DNA of 64,000 bases from Callorhinus ursinus (taxonomy: Eukaryota; Chordata; Mammalia; Carnivora; Otariidae), in assembly GCF_003265705.1 (NCBI RefSeq), contig NW_020312902.1, forward strand, positions 8,757,854 through 8,821,853. Reading direction: 5' to 3'. The position numbers and the translations under genes are program-made. Below the pieces are notes generated by a model, which was not told the DNA's origin, did not search any database, and was given only the letters and a program-made list of their open reading frames with translations. Below, piece after piece: positions 24,010-36,480 of the stretch; within the stretch, counting starts at the first letter, position 1, and each line of letters opens with the position of its first letter.

Positions 24010-24071
24010 CTAACATATACCTCGATAAACACTTCCAAGTCATTTGGGCAAGACTGTCTTTCACAAACACA
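24010..24071 (-). other. Second candidate exon, minus strand
   Basis: A 62-nt segment lies between an acceptor-like GTTCGTGGCAG and a donor TTAG|GTGAGC. Two frames are open. In the frame beginning VFVKDSLAQMTWKCL, splicing to the candidate exon at 23214-23256 would keep the frame open across both. I do not recognise the peptide. The acceptor is only moderate (short pyrimidine run with purines), so this is weaker than the 43-nt candidate. Confidence 0.2.
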
Positions 24072-24940
24072 CTGCCACGAACAAAAGCACTTTTGCACTA
24101 GTCAAACCTCCTGAACACCTGTGCTCTTTGTCACCTTCTGGCTGCCTTACCACCACCACTGCCCTCATTGCTTCCCTCCCAAGAATATAGAATGTTAGTT
24201 TAAAATAATTGTTATTTAATACAGTTGTGTTTTAAATCATCATATGTTTCTTAATGTTAATGTGCTTGTCCACAGAACAGGAAGCTGTTTTTTAATTATG
24301 GCAAGCTCTGATATAAACAATAATGCCTTTAAAAAGACAACACTATTTATAAACTACTATGGAATTTCTTACCTACAATTACCCACTCACAAAGTATATT
24401 TCCACAGAATGAGACCTCCTTTTGTAACACATAAAGTCAAAATCTTCGAGGACATTTTTTTAGATAAGAAATTTAATAGAAGGTCCATGAATCCCAAGAG
24501 ATTCCATAGATAAACTTCAGAAAAATTAATTTAGGATCTCTCAAATTAAAAACAAAAAACATTATGTGTATTTTGGGTGAGTCCATAGCTTTCATCAGAT
24601 TCTCAGAGTGACCTGTGACTCCAAAAGTTTAGGAAGTGATCTAATTAGATTGGGGGTTTTAAGTCTGGTTTCATTGGTACATGCCTATCAGCTGTGAGGT
24701 ATCTATCACAAGTAACTAATTTTGTGATTAAGTACCCAAGTTGGTGAAATATTTGTTTTGAAATATATAATGGAACAGTCCCAAAGTTACCTTTATATTA
24801 ACATAACTTTCATTTACTTGCATTTCTTGTATGCCAGAGACAGAAAGAGCCCATAATTCAGAGCACAGCCATGGAAATATGCTGGGCATGTGAATTCCCT
24901 ATGTTACATGTAATCCAGCAGCAAAAAGCTTGAGAATTGT
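24072..24940. other. No gene recognised
   Basis: This includes an open plus-strand frame of 89 codons at 24244-24513 without recognisable features, and a possible decayed MER5-type repeat near 24570-24640. Confidence 0.4.
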
Positions 24941-24944
24941 TGAT

Positions 24945-25065
24945 TTGAACCACCCCCCTCATTTTATAGAAGAACAAATTTAGGCTCAGAGATTAAGCGA
25001 TTTGTTCAGTCACAGAGGAGTCCTGGAACTTCAATCAATATAATCTTAAACAGTGCTGGGATTAG
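24945..25065 (-). repeat. MIR fragment
   Basis: Antisense MIR-like: cctcattttatagaagaaca, then ggctcagagattaagcgatt. Confidence 0.7.
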
Positions 25066-25084
25066 AATGAATGCCTACACTGGA

Positions 25085-25830
25085 ATTTTCTTAGGCTGGA
25101 GAGTGGCTATAAAAAAAAAAAAACCAATTTTATACCTTGGTATTCAATACAGTTCCATCCTTGGAATACTTCTCTCACTCTGTACATTCACCTTGGACAA
25201 CCTCATTTGCCTCCTACAACTTCAACTATCTATCATTTCTTCTAATTCACAAATCTGTATTTCCAGTCCTGCCAAACTTCTTGCTTGTAGCTCCAGATAT
25301 ATATGTCCAGCTGCTCACTTTATATCTCCTACTGTTATGCAAGTTTCTCAACCTTTACACGTTAAAAAAAAAAAAACAAACTCATATTACCCACACATTC
25401 TTCAAGGGGGAGGGGGAGGGAAAGGGAAGAGCTCTTCAATCCCAGTTTTCTTTCTCTATGCCAAAAACCTAGGAGTTTTTTTAACCAGACTTTTACCTCC
25501 CACATCCAGATAGTAACCAATTCCTTCTGATTTTGCTGTTTTTCCTCTCCATCCAAAAGTAGAAGTCTCTTCCTCTCCATCCCTAGGACTACTGGTTTAT
25601 TTTAGGCACTTGTTCGCTCTCTCTCAAGGAATTACTGTAACGATCCTTTTTGCTTTCAACCCTCCATCCCTTCATCTACTTTCAATACTGCTGCCAAAAT
25701 GAGATTTTTAAAACAAATCTGACCACATCATTCCACTTCCTATAAATCCTTCAGTGGCACCCCATTATTGAAGAATAAAGTCCAAATTCTTTAACATGGT
25801 ATGTAAATGTCTCCATGATATAATCTTTGC
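25085..25830 (+). repeat. L2 fragment (sense)
   Basis: Pyrimidine-rich L2 internal and 3' sequence, recognisable by cagtggcaccccattattga, then agaataaagtccaaattc. The two plus-strand frames of 148 and 111 codons at 25067-25513 lie inside it and are not genes. It contains a G-rich stretch at 25406-25427. Confidence 0.75.
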
Positions 25831-26239
25831 TATAAAACTATTATCTGCTTTATACTACAATGGAAGAATGAGTACTTAAATTTGCGGTTAACTACTAATT
25901 ATGGATAACCATTTAAAAATTACTGTGCAAGTATACATATATTAACTGGTATATATATTAATTGGTTAAACTGTATATGTGCTGTGTAATCCTGCCAGGG
26001 CAATTTGTTCAGTCATGTTTCAGGTAAGCTGGCCCATTAATCACCTCTCAGTCTTGGCAAAAGTTTCACATCATGTAGGAAAAGCTAGTAAGAAAAGAAG
26101 GCTTCTGGGACAGTCCATAACAGAATGGCAGGCTTTGATGGGGACAGTGGTAGCATGAGGGAAGAAATGGACAGAAGGAAAAAGAAGAGTCAAACAATTT
26201 CCTAGTCTAAAAAAAACCAATGGTAATCAAAATTAGTCT

Positions 26240-26412
26240 CACACCAACAGTAGCAGCAGCAGCACCTTGGAAACCTGTTAGAAATGCAAAGTATTGGGCC
26301 TTACTCCGCACCTGCTGCTTTAGAAAGTGTAGCGTGTGGCCCAGCAATCAATGGTTTAACAAGCCCTCCATGTACTTCCTGGAGCAACTAAAGTCAGGGA
26401 ACCACTAGCCTA
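26240..26412. repeat. MER5A-like remnant
   Basis: cagcagcaccttggaaacct, gttagaaatgcaaagtattg, then gggccttactccgcacctgc match the complementary orientation of MER5A. Confidence 0.78.
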
Positions 26413-29400
26413 AAGGGATCATGTATGACTGGCAGCAAGAGTGCCAGTCCCATTGCAGGGAGCTGAGACAGCATCACAAGTGAGGTTCCTGTTTAGTCAG
26501 CTGGTCTCACTTGGCTTTAAAGCTTCTTATCCCATTTCTGTTGCTGAACTGTTCTTTTCTTGTAGAGAATTGTCACTCATCTTTAGACTTCCTCACCAAG
26601 TAATATCCTTAGAATAAAGATTGTTCAGATGAGTCTACTCCCTATTACCTGTAACTCCTTTAAAACATGGGATGCTGATAGGGTGGGGTTGGGGATGGAG
26701 GTGGAAAGAGAATATCAACCAAGAAGAGTTATTAGCACCAAGGGGGCCCTGAGTAGATGAACTCACCAAAGAAAGGAAACCCTATGGATGAGATAATTAC
26801 CTTTTGTTCCACAAAAGGGTAAGTGTAAGGATCTCATACTAACATAACACGCAAGGAAAAAAAGTGTTTATTTTATATTTCAGTACAAAAGAACTCCTCC
26901 CTTAAATCCATTTGGGGTTTGATGGTCTAGTCATAAAGACTACTTAGCATTAAACATGCCATTTTTAGTTATTCAGGAAATGGCAAGCCAAAGCTAAGAG
27001 ACATGAGGTCTTCCAAATACAACTGAAAATAAAATATTATCTCATGGTTTGGTTTGGCAGTTAATGGTAAGAGAACTTTTTCCGGTAGGAGACTACATTT
27101 ATACATTACACGTCCCAAAACCTGAAACATGGCTGGCTAAACTTTTTTAGTTCAACTGAATTTATGCACTGGCTCACAATTAGAAGAGTGAATATATTTA
27201 GTATTTTCTATTACTCACAATATGACACAGCTTTCTAAGTTTCCAACCTAGGGATGATTCAAGAACCACATTTAGCTGTAACACTAAAAAAAAAAAAGGC
27301 ATGCTCAAATATCATGTTTAAGGAATTCATGGAAAGCAAAGAAATGCCTAAAATCCTTGATGTATATTCAAGTTAGAGAATATAAATAATAGGCTTTGGT
27401 ACAGATAAGTAATTTGTTTATCCTCAGAGTGCCACTGTCTTAGTTGATAGTCTTAAAACCTCATTTCACAGAGTTAATTACATGGCAGTATCCTGAGTTA
27501 TTGAAATCTTTGGTTTTCCTTTCAGTTCAAATGAAAACAGCCTATTGCTACTAAAACATCTCTTTACCAAATAGTTGCACTTAAAACAATTACATTTTAT
27601 TTTACTCTTGAAAAAATATATACAATTTAAATTAGAAAATAGCTTGTTAGTGAAATTACCTGGCCTATCAAAAGTCCATGTAAATTTTTAAATATAAGGA
27701 AAGTCACATTCACAAAAAGCATCAAAATGCCCCCAAAAGATAATACCAATATCAATTTAAAGACCTATCCTATGGAAATGAACACTTCTATGTAAAACTG
27801 TCTTATAATACTGGTTTTAAAATGAAACTTATAAACACAAGCCTTATATGCCCCAACCCAAGATATCTGTAACTGTCAAAATGTAATTGTGATTTTTTTT
27901 TCTTAAAAAGTAATCACAAAAATTCTGAAATCTGCTAACACATTACTTAAGGGCTTTGTTTTCCCCCAAGTACGTTCTAAGAAACAAGAGTTCCACAGGA
28001 TATTAATACATTTTATTAGAGTGACTGATTTCCCTGGTCTATGGGACATTTAATTTGAAATACACTGAGGTGTTTTTGTTTTTTTAAAGGTAAACTCAGT
28101 AACTGGCAATATTTCTCAGTCTTTGTTATGCTAATATGCATTATGAACCTTTAAGAGAAAGAGTAAAGAAAGTAGTTTTCCAAACATATTTGAAACGATT
28201 TTTCCTGGGTAATCTCTTAGAACTACAGAACACAGTGTGGGAAATGTTACTCTGGGGCATGAGGCTTCTAATATGAAAATGACAATGTATTACACTTATA
28301 TGGGGTTAATTTTGAGGTTAAAAAGGATCCATGTTAGTTTTTCAGATCTAATCTCCTATGATGTTTGAATTCCTTGTCATTTGTGCCAAGTGGTCTTTGA
28401 TTCAGCCTATCTACCTGCTCACCTTAAACAGAGTATTAATTTTGAGCTCATTCTATACAGAAACTTGCCTAAAGATATTAAACTTAATTCATCTGCACTT
28501 CAGGATCTTTCTTGTTCACAGAGATTGAGAGAGAAGCAAGTTATGAATCCAGGAACTTTTCAAAATAGAAATAAAAAGTATAATATAATGAAGTTACTGT
28601 CACTGCTCTTTATTATTTATAAAATGTATGAAGTATTTGCACTATGTTACACAATGTTTGTACTATCTACATTTTAATGTAGCACATGCAAATTTTAAAT
28701 AGAAAAATTAATTTATTTTTAACTATACTTCAAGAACACGGCTGCTGCTATGAATTCCCCAGAAACGGGCTCATCTGATTAGTACAACTGATCTGCCAGC
28801 TGGATGCATCCCAAGTAAATTTCAAACTGGCATTTGGCAAAATATCCCTGTACCCAGCAATTTACACAGAACATAAAGATGCATTCTAGAATTGCCCTGA
28901 GAACCAAGCAATTGTATGGTAACATGAATATATTCAACTTACCCTCTTTATGCTAAATTTGCTAGCTGAGCAGTTTAAATGATACTTCAAATTCTGTGCC
29001 TCAATTCTGCTTACATTTATTCTGTATTAGTTTGTTGGCATCTAACACTGGATTAGGAAAGACTGCCATCTGGTAGTTATGGCAACCTTTTACTAACTTG
29101 GTCGGAAGTTGAGGACCGTGAGCGTCAAAGAAATGCAAACTAGGTTTATTACTATGAATATATCAATATCTTTTTTTAAAAATAGTCATTCAGTAGGGCT
29201 TTTCATTTTAGAGAAACACCGTGGGTGCTTGCACGCTCACACATTATATAATCAACCTACAAAGGTCTAGTTTTAAAAGAGGTTAAAGGGATGACTAAAT
29301 AAGCAATTAGGTCCACACTCCCTTTACCCACAAGGCTGCCACTGTCCCTTTGATAAAGCCTAGGGATGAGAGCCAAATTAGCCCTATTTAAATTGGCAAT

Positions 29401-29584
29401 TTAACTCTAACTTCCCTTAGTCACATGGGGGTACATATTTTTTCCTCTGAAAGAAGTTTCAGGTGAGCAATACTTCAGATGAAGTAAATAACAGTATAAA
29501 AACAGTAATAACATGTACAGAGCATATGAGCACACAGTAAAGGTTTTCCAATTCATCATGATCTTTTTATACCATGAAGGAAAG
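26413..29584. other. Long repeat-poor stretch, no gene recognised
   Basis: About 3.2 kb in which I recognise no transposon. A 98-codon plus frame at 28381-28677 has no known features. The lack of insertions could mean conserved non-coding DNA, which needs a comparison between species to test. Confidence 0.45.
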
Positions 29585-29690
29585 CCAGAGAGGCAGAACG
29601 ACAATGATTATCTTCTATAATTTCCTAAGGTTACCCAGTTATGGTAATGGTAGAGCAGGGAAAATTTAATCCACACTATCTAGTTAGAAA
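29585..29690 (-). repeat. Probable MIR fragment
   Basis: ctaaggttacccagttatgg, then aatggtagagcaggg, resembles an antisense MIR core. Confidence 0.5.
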
Positions 29691-30575
29691 TTTTATTTTC
29701 TTCCTACTATATCACAGTTTCTTTCCTGAAATCGTATTTTACAGCTTACATAGCTTTTAGTACTATAAATACGTGTGTGTGTATAAAAAGGCTTTGAATC
29801 TGAACTTGTCCAAAACTTCCCTGCAGCCCACCTCATCTAGTTTTACTCCTTGAACTTCTTTGTTTTTCCTTTGCTCCCCTTATCTTCCCAAAGTCACCAA
29901 CACTTACTTGAGCCTGAATTAAAGCAGCAGCGTGTAAATGCAGAATCCAGCCGTCCAGCGCACTTACAAACTGTGATTACATCTACTCCAATTTACAGAC
30001 TAGCGTGCCAACACATGGACTATTTCCCCATGCTCTCATTCTAAATGCAACAATATCAAGGACATAGCCATTAAGAGATAACCTAGGATTATTAAAGACT
30101 TATCCAGCTCAATATGCTTATTCTATCCCATTATTTTACTTCAACCCTCTTTGTCTATAAAAAGCCCCTTCCTTATCTGGTCGGTCTTTGAAGTCTCAGA
30201 TTTGATATTCCTGACATTTAGAGAAGGAGACTCTTCTGTATCTCTTCCTGAAGACATCTGAAGCATTCTTTGCTGACTGATTTTCAAGATGGGAGAGATG
30301 TTCTTTCACACAAGGCTTTTAGATTATTGATCCTGCTCAACAGGCTGTCACTAAGGTGAAGTCTCTTGATTAATGTTTGAGCCACTTGCTAGGTACTAGC
30401 AGGGGAAAAGGGTGGCCTGGCCAGAATGGAAGCACTCAAGTTGTTCACCAAGAAAAAAAAGGATCAGCTAACACCATTTGGCAAGAGACCCCTTTAAATA
30501 CAGCATTCTACTTCATGCTAAAGGACACACATAGTTAATGGAAAACACAACGAGAGCATAATACAGCAAAAGAAC
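29691..30575. other. No gene recognised
   Basis: It includes tctataaaaagcccc at about 30156, which looks like a TATA box but has no supporting promoter context. Confidence 0.4.
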
Positions 30576-30579
30576 AATG

Positions 30580-30785
30580 GCTCTAGAATCAGACAGACAT
30601 GGGTTGGAATCTTGATTCTGCTACGTGCTAGCTGACGCAGGGCAAAGTTAAAATGTATCTAAATCTCTTCATTTTAATTAATATCAATTGGAAGAACTGA
30701 TGTAAGGATTCAAGATTTTATGTAAAGTACCTGGTCCAGTATCTAGTATATGGCAGGTACCCAATAAACAGTAGCAATTAAATAA
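30580..30785 (+). repeat. MIR fragment (sense)
   Basis: ctctagaatcagacagacat, then gggttggaatcttgattctg, with the 3' part tatggcaggtacccaataaa. Confidence 0.8.
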
Positions 30786-31064
30786 TTGTTTTTAAATCAC
30801 CTGTCTTCAAGAAGAAGCTAGTCAGGAGTCAGTAATCACTAGAGGTAGTAGGCAGAGTAACCTAAAAAAATATATCTCATAGATTGGGAATTAGAGAAGG
30901 ATAGGTAGTGGCTGCTTGTAGGCAATAGTTCTCAAAACAGCACTGTAATATAAAGTGGCTCAGCTAAGTCAGCTGGAATACCTATAGCGAAGGCTTTCTG
31001 AGGGAGCATTTCCCTGAACCTCTAACAAGCTCCTAACAGTAAGAATACAACATAAATTCTCTCT

Positions 31065-31239
31065 TTTTTTAAAAGATTTTTATTTATTTATCAGAGAGAG
31101 AGACAGAGACAGAGGCAGGCAGAGGGAGAAGCAGGCTTCCCACAGAGCAGGGAGCCCGACGCGGGGCTCGATCCCAGGACCCCGGAACCATGACCCGAGC
31201 CAAAGGCAGACACGTAACGACTGAGCCACCCAGGCGCCC
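31065..31239 (-). repeat. SINEC element
   Basis: An antisense SINEC from the tail complement tttaaaagatttttatttat to ccacccaggcgcccc. It is the first carnivore SINE after a gap of about 10.5 kb. Confidence 0.95.
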
Positions 31240-31269
31240 CTCTCTTAACTTTTTAAAAGTATTTTCCAG

Positions 31270-31555
31270 TAGAAACATAATGTAAGTCAGAGCTGTTTTT
31301 AAATTTTCTACTAGCCACATTAAAAAAAATAACAGGTGAAATCAATTTTAATATAGTTCATTTAACCTAATATCAAAATATCATTTCAACATAAATATTA
31401 AAAATTGACTTATTTTACATTCTTTTTCCTTGTAGTAAATCTTAGAAATTTAGTATATATTTTACACTTAACATCTCAATTAAGTCCAGCTACATTTCAA
31501 ATGGCCAATAGCCACATGTAGCTAGTAGATACCATATTGAACAGTGGGGCTCTAC
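31270..31555 (-). repeat. Ancient MER-type repeat, copy 1
   Basis: AT-rich body with the end caatagccacatgtagctag, then tagataccatattgaacagt. A related copy in the opposite orientation lies at 33979-34235. I believe it is an old DNA-transposon remnant but cannot name the family. Confidence 0.6.
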
Positions 31556-32745
31556 AATCCTTGCATCAAGCCTGGGCCACGTCCAAAGAATCTGCCCTAA
31601 TACTTGTTGCTCTACTATTCTACTAGGGACCCTAAAAGTCTTGTTAGAAGATCTCATTTTTAAAATGTAAACATCAGCTGACATTTCAACAGGGATTATG
31701 TGACACAGTTAGCCACCTGGGAAGTAAAGAAGAAGGAAAACTAAAAGGGGGGGGTGCTCCGTGAAGAGAATCTTAAGGAAACCAAAGACATGTTTTGCAT
31801 AGATCACAGGTTAGCTCAGACCCATGCCACTTAAAATCATCTCATAAATCCTTTCTAGGTTGTCAAACCCCAGATTACTATAATAAGATACCTGTGTATC
31901 AAAAGCTGGCACAGTCAGCTTTGACAAACATATACACAGTATATAACTAGTAACAGCTGTTGGGAGCTGTAAGACATTGGTAGAGGAATGCCAATCACAT
32001 CAATCAACACCACTTCTTGACTGCCCATTAGTAGAGTGTATTCCAATCAGGTCAGCACCTTTAAAATTCCACAAACCTGAAAGAATTTTTAGTAAATAAG
32101 ACCTCTGTAAGGGGTCATTAGAACAATGTAAAAGTCTGAACAATTTTTTAAAGCTGATAAATATCCCTTCTTCCTGAGGTATTGTGATAATTCATGCATT
32201 TGGACAATTATGCCTTCAGTTAGGTTTGTTTGAAGTTCAACTGTAACTGTAAACAACTTTCAATCAGGTAAGAAAAGTCTGTGTCATATGGTTTGCTTTT
32301 TTGCAATTCAAAAAGTACTTTCAAAATATGTAATGTAAAGTGCAACCAGATGCTGTTGGCAAAGAACTGGATTTTCAAATGTGACCGATTTCCAAGAACA
32401 TTACCACAGATGTGGCCTACACATTGGGTGAGTATAAAGCTTTGAAGAGTTCATATCTAACCTAATCATCTATTTAGAACTCTCCATGCTTTCCCACATT
32501 TCAGTGATGGTTCAAATTTTCAAATAGAGTAAATTTCTCAAAAATGCAGAGCAAATCATAAATACATGTATGATTTAAAAACTGCCTCCTCCTAAATAGA
32601 CTCAAAACACACCATACAGCTGATATATCATAAAAAGCCCCCATTCTATCAAAAAAATACGAATTGATGTTAATACCTGAACAAGAACAATAGATCACTT
32701 GCATTATTATATAAAGCTTAGTCAGTGAGTGGCAGTTTTCTTCCA
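31556..32745. other. No gene recognised
   Basis: It contains an 8-G run near 31747-31754 and, at about 32268, a good plus-strand donor (ATCAG|GTAAGA) without a convincing acceptor partner. Confidence 0.4.
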
Positions 32746-32762
32746 TTTAGAAAAGTTTTCCT

Positions 32763-32950
32763 GGGGTGCCTGGGTGGCTCAGTCCTTCAGCATCTGCCTT
32801 CAGCTCAGGTCATGATCCCAGGGTCCTGGAATGGAGCCCCGCATCAGGCTCCTTGCTCAGCGGGAAGCCTGCTTCTCCCTCTCCCACTCCCCCTGCTTGT
32901 GTTCCCTCTCTCGCTCTCTGTCAAATAAATAAATAAAATCTTAAAAAAAA
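32763..32950 (+). repeat. SINEC element with target-site duplication
   Basis: A sense SINEC flanked by exact aaaagttttcct at 32751-32762 and 32951-32962. The 67-codon frame across it is SINE-derived. Confidence 0.96.
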
Positions 32951-32962
32951 AAAAGTTTTCCT

Positions 32963-33499
32963 TAGTTCCTGTTACTACAAAAATTTACATCACTAACTTG
33001 TTACTCTGTAGACTAGCTTTCAAAGTAGATGCAAAACATATTTGAATTCGAAAACTGCAATAACCCCTGTAGCATTTGTATCATATCTAAGATAAAAAGA
33101 AGTATCTTTAATGATTGAGATTTTTCTCTTAAATAGCTGAAATTTAGAAACATGTACAGATGCTATGTTAACTGATTCACAGGATAAGTATACGGAAATA
33201 AAATTAAATGGCAAAATTCATTTCTTAGTATTTAAACATGCAGAGGATGAACTATTTCACATCATTACTCTCTGAAACTTTCAGATAAGGGTCCTGAATT
33301 AAAATCTCAATCACAAAGCTTAGTGTTTTGGACAAACATTGAACTGTAGTTAATTTAGTAAACTGGCTGGGTTTAATATATTACCAACATTCATTTTAGG
33401 CATTCCTCCTTCCTCTTCCTTTTCTCACAAACAGGGACTTGGGAGTGGTAGATGTAAGTAAGCGACAATCATTTATTCAAAACAAATTTACTGAGCACC
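32963..33499. other. No gene recognised
   Basis: AT-rich DNA. I see no gene or clear repeat. Confidence 0.45.
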
Positions 33500-33680
33500 T
33501 TATCTGTACCAGAACACACATGACATATTTTACATGTCATCTTATTTAATCCTCAAAGCAACCTAAGAGATGGGTATTTTTACCCCATTTCTACATACGA
33601 ATAAAGAAGGTTCAGAGAAGTATCTTGCTCAAGGCCAGCAGGATTTTAAGTCAGATCTGTCTTATTTGTACTACCTACCC
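33500..33680 (-). repeat. MIR fragment
   Basis: atcttatttaatcctcaaag, then ggttcagagaagtatcttgc and tcaaggccagcagga. Confidence 0.8.
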
Positions 33681-33978
33681 AACGCTAACTCTTCCCTTTC
33701 TATTCCAGCTTGCCTCACTTAAGCTCAACCAACTGAACCTGCCCTCTAAAGTTCTCATTCAATAATATTTGCATTTCTTTAGCAGTACTAGTTTTTGGTT
33801 ATCAATTATAAAGGGGAAAAATGGCTAAAACCGAGGACCAAGAATGACTTGTCTCAGAAGTGTTCTATTTTCCATTAAATTATAGAAGAGTATACATAGA
33901 GATGGCTACAGTCCCCCAAATAGACTTCTACTGGAAGAATCCTCAACACTAATGTGGGACAAAAGAACGACATTCTAG

Positions 33979-34235
33979 TGCTATGTTGCCCAATTTGGTA
34001 GCCACCAATTACATGTTAATTACTGCATACCTACAATGTGGCTAGTCTGAATTGAGATGTGCCATAGTGTAAAATACACACAAAATGTACAAAAAAAGAG
34101 CAAAATATTTCATTAGCTTTTTATATTGATTACATGTTGACAGTATTTTAAATATATTGAATAAAATAAAATTTTAATGAAGTATAAAAATATATTCCAA
34201 AAATTTCATTTTATTCTTTTAATAACGACTTGAAA
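33979..34235 (+). repeat. Ancient MER-type repeat, copy 2
   Basis: gcccaatttggtagccacca, then attacatgttaattactgca, is a diverged reverse-complement relative of the end of the repeat at 31270-31555, with a similar AT-rich body. Confidence 0.55.
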
Positions 34236-34479
34236 ATTTAAAATTCTATATGTATTTGGGGGAGAGGACAGCAGTATTCTAAGGCCTTCCTATGAGACTT
34301 CAAATCAGACTACGCAGATAGTTTGTACATAAGGCATCCTCCTGTGCAAACACCACCCCTGAACAGAAGGCCCAAATCCTTACAATTAAACCTCTTTTAA
34401 AAAAAGATAGTGAGCTATCAAAAGAAAAACACTCTGAGAAAATTCACGTAATTATTCTGATCAGAAATGGCAAATGTTC

Positions 34480-34676
34480 TTTTTTTTTTTAAGATTTTTA
34501 TTTATTTACTGAGAGAGAGAGAATGGTAGAGAGAGAGCATGAGAGGAAGGAAGGTCAGAGGGAGAAGCAGACTCCCTGCTGAGCAGGGAGCCCGATGTGG
34601 GACTCGATCCTAGGACTCCAGGATCATGACCTGAGCCGAAGGCAGTTGCTTAACCAACTGAGCCACCCAGGCATCC
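34480..34676 (-). repeat. SINEC element
   Basis: An antisense SINEC from a T run to ccacccaggcatcc. Flanks share an aaatgtt-type motif. Confidence 0.94.
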
Positions 34677-35179
34677 AAATAAATGTTAATTCTTACAGTA
34701 ATAAGCCAAATATACGTAGCCTTCTCCCCCATACACACTCTCCAAAATCTTAAAAGTGGTCTTTCCAACCTTTGGTTTCACATATTTTCATGAACGTATT
34801 TATCTTTATTGCTCAAGAATTGGGCAAGATACTATTAGGGCCTTTATTCCAAATACTGATTCTAAGTGTACTAGACCACAGAAGATCTAAAAGTCAATGT
34901 ACACTGACTTTAGGACTCACCTAGAAGTTACCACTTCCAATATATCCCTGAAATCCATTTGTATTCTTAATCATTTGATCTTCTTTCATTAGAGGACCCA
35001 AGGAATTTCAGGTATTGAAGTTTCTATTAATCAATGTTTTATCCCCTATAGACTAAAATCTCAGGAAGAAGTACCAATAGAAACTTTTTAAAAATCAATC
35101 ATTAACTTAAATATTACATGGTTTTTATAAAAGAACTGATTTACAAGGTTTTAAATACAAATATTGCCACCATTTACTA

Positions 35180-35305
35180 ACTGAGACAACATGGATGGAC
35201 CCAGAGGGTATTATGCTAAGTGAAATAAGTCAGAATGAGAAAGTCAAAAACCATTATGATTCCACTGGTAAGTGGAATCTAAAAACAAACAAAAACCCAC
35301 AAATT
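35180..35305 (+). mobile_element. L1 internal 3' fragment
   Basis: gacaacatggatggacccag, then tattatgctaagtgaaataa and gtcagaatgagaaag, are a classic sense L1 landmark. The rest of the L1 is missing. Confidence 0.85.
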
Positions 35306-35870
35306 TTGTCACCATGAAACAGCTAGTACTCAGTTTAAAATCAACTTATGAAAACACTGAATTCAAAGTTCTCCAATATGTACCCTGACCTTGTACCTCT
35401 TCCTATTAAAATCCATTTAAAAATAGATTGAAAGACATCTTATATACTAACAGTGAAATCAAAAGCAATTATATTTTTAGACCCCAGCCATAATAATGAA
35501 TCCTTTTAGTTCCTCAGAGAATTATTGAAGGTCTTATTTTGAAAAAAAATCAGGCTATCTTGCAAATTACTTTCTAAAACTGTCATGAAACCAAATGTTA
35601 TAGCAAAACATGGGGAAACAAATCTGACAAATTCCAAAGTCCTTGGTATGATGCAACATTGATAAGATGCATTCTTAAATGCTAAAAATCTTGATGAGTT
35701 TATCACAAAATTAGATTAAAACACTAACATTTCCGATATGACAGATTTCTTCCTTCACTATGTTGTATATTGGGGTTTATTAGTATTTCAAATCCACTTG
35801 TTTAGGACTTAAGTGAGGTTGTTTTGATCTAAGGGTGAATCTGTTTATATTGAGGAATCTGCATTGGGAT
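35306..35870. other. No gene recognised
   Basis: AT-rich DNA without recognised features. Confidence 0.4.
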
Positions 35871-35889
35871 GTTGTCATCAACATCTGTT

Positions 35890-36480
35890 GTTGATAAGCA
35901 CTTCCTAGCTCAACTGTTGACGGGCACTGCTGGGGACTTATGGATAAGATCATATGGAAGAACAGCTATGACGTAATGGACATTTAAACTTTAAATACCA
36001 AGAATTTGTGAGGACTTACCAGGAATGTTTGGTGTGGGCAAGGCTACTCTTTGCTGATCTAAATAGCTCTCTGAAGATCTCGAAACACTTATTCCTGCTG
36101 TGGCCAGGCTACTATGTGGTCAACAGTGGTGTTAAACCATGCAGCAGTCTCAGGAAGAGAAGGGAGATCTGTCTGGCCTTAGCAAGGTTACTGCTCATAG
36201 CCAGTGGTGTGAATCGGGTTATGGTCCATGGAGTAATAAACCTTCAGAACCCACTTTGCTGCCAATACTGGTGCCATCACCCACTAGCCACATGCCCCAG
36301 AAGTGAGGAACTAAGCCAGCAGCAGATACCCAAGTTTTTGTTTGGAAGGATCGACTGTACCAAGAACCAACTCATAGAAAGATACATCTCAACTAAATTT
36401 GGACTCTATATCTTTTGTTCCCCCTTTGCCTGGAATAGTGTAATTGATCTATCATTGGTTTTGGAGTAGGTTATTTCTTT
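35890..36480 (+). other. Unrecognised repeat-like block with the window's longest open frame
   Basis: The frame 36008-36469 (153 codons) is the longest in the window. Its product has no domain, signal peptide or membrane pattern that I recognise. The DNA holds three similar passages about 70 bp apart (around 36030, 36100 and 36178) built on gcaaggctact/ggccaggctact/gcaaggttact. It also has an AATAAA signal near 36233, so an old LTR or other interspersed repeat is more likely than a gene. No start context or splice evidence supports coding. Confidence 0.35.

Noticed and set aside
25067..25513. 148-codon plus-strand frame
   Set aside because: It lies in a sense L2 fragment and its composition follows the pyrimidine-rich L2 DNA.
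30140..30200. TATA-like tctataaaaagcccc
   Set aside because: No CpG richness, initiator or downstream exon goes with it.
32763..32950. tRNA-like A and B box motifs in SINE heads as tRNA genes
   Set aside because: They are SINE-internal Pol III promoter relics in elements with SINE bodies and tails, and they lack a tRNA fold.
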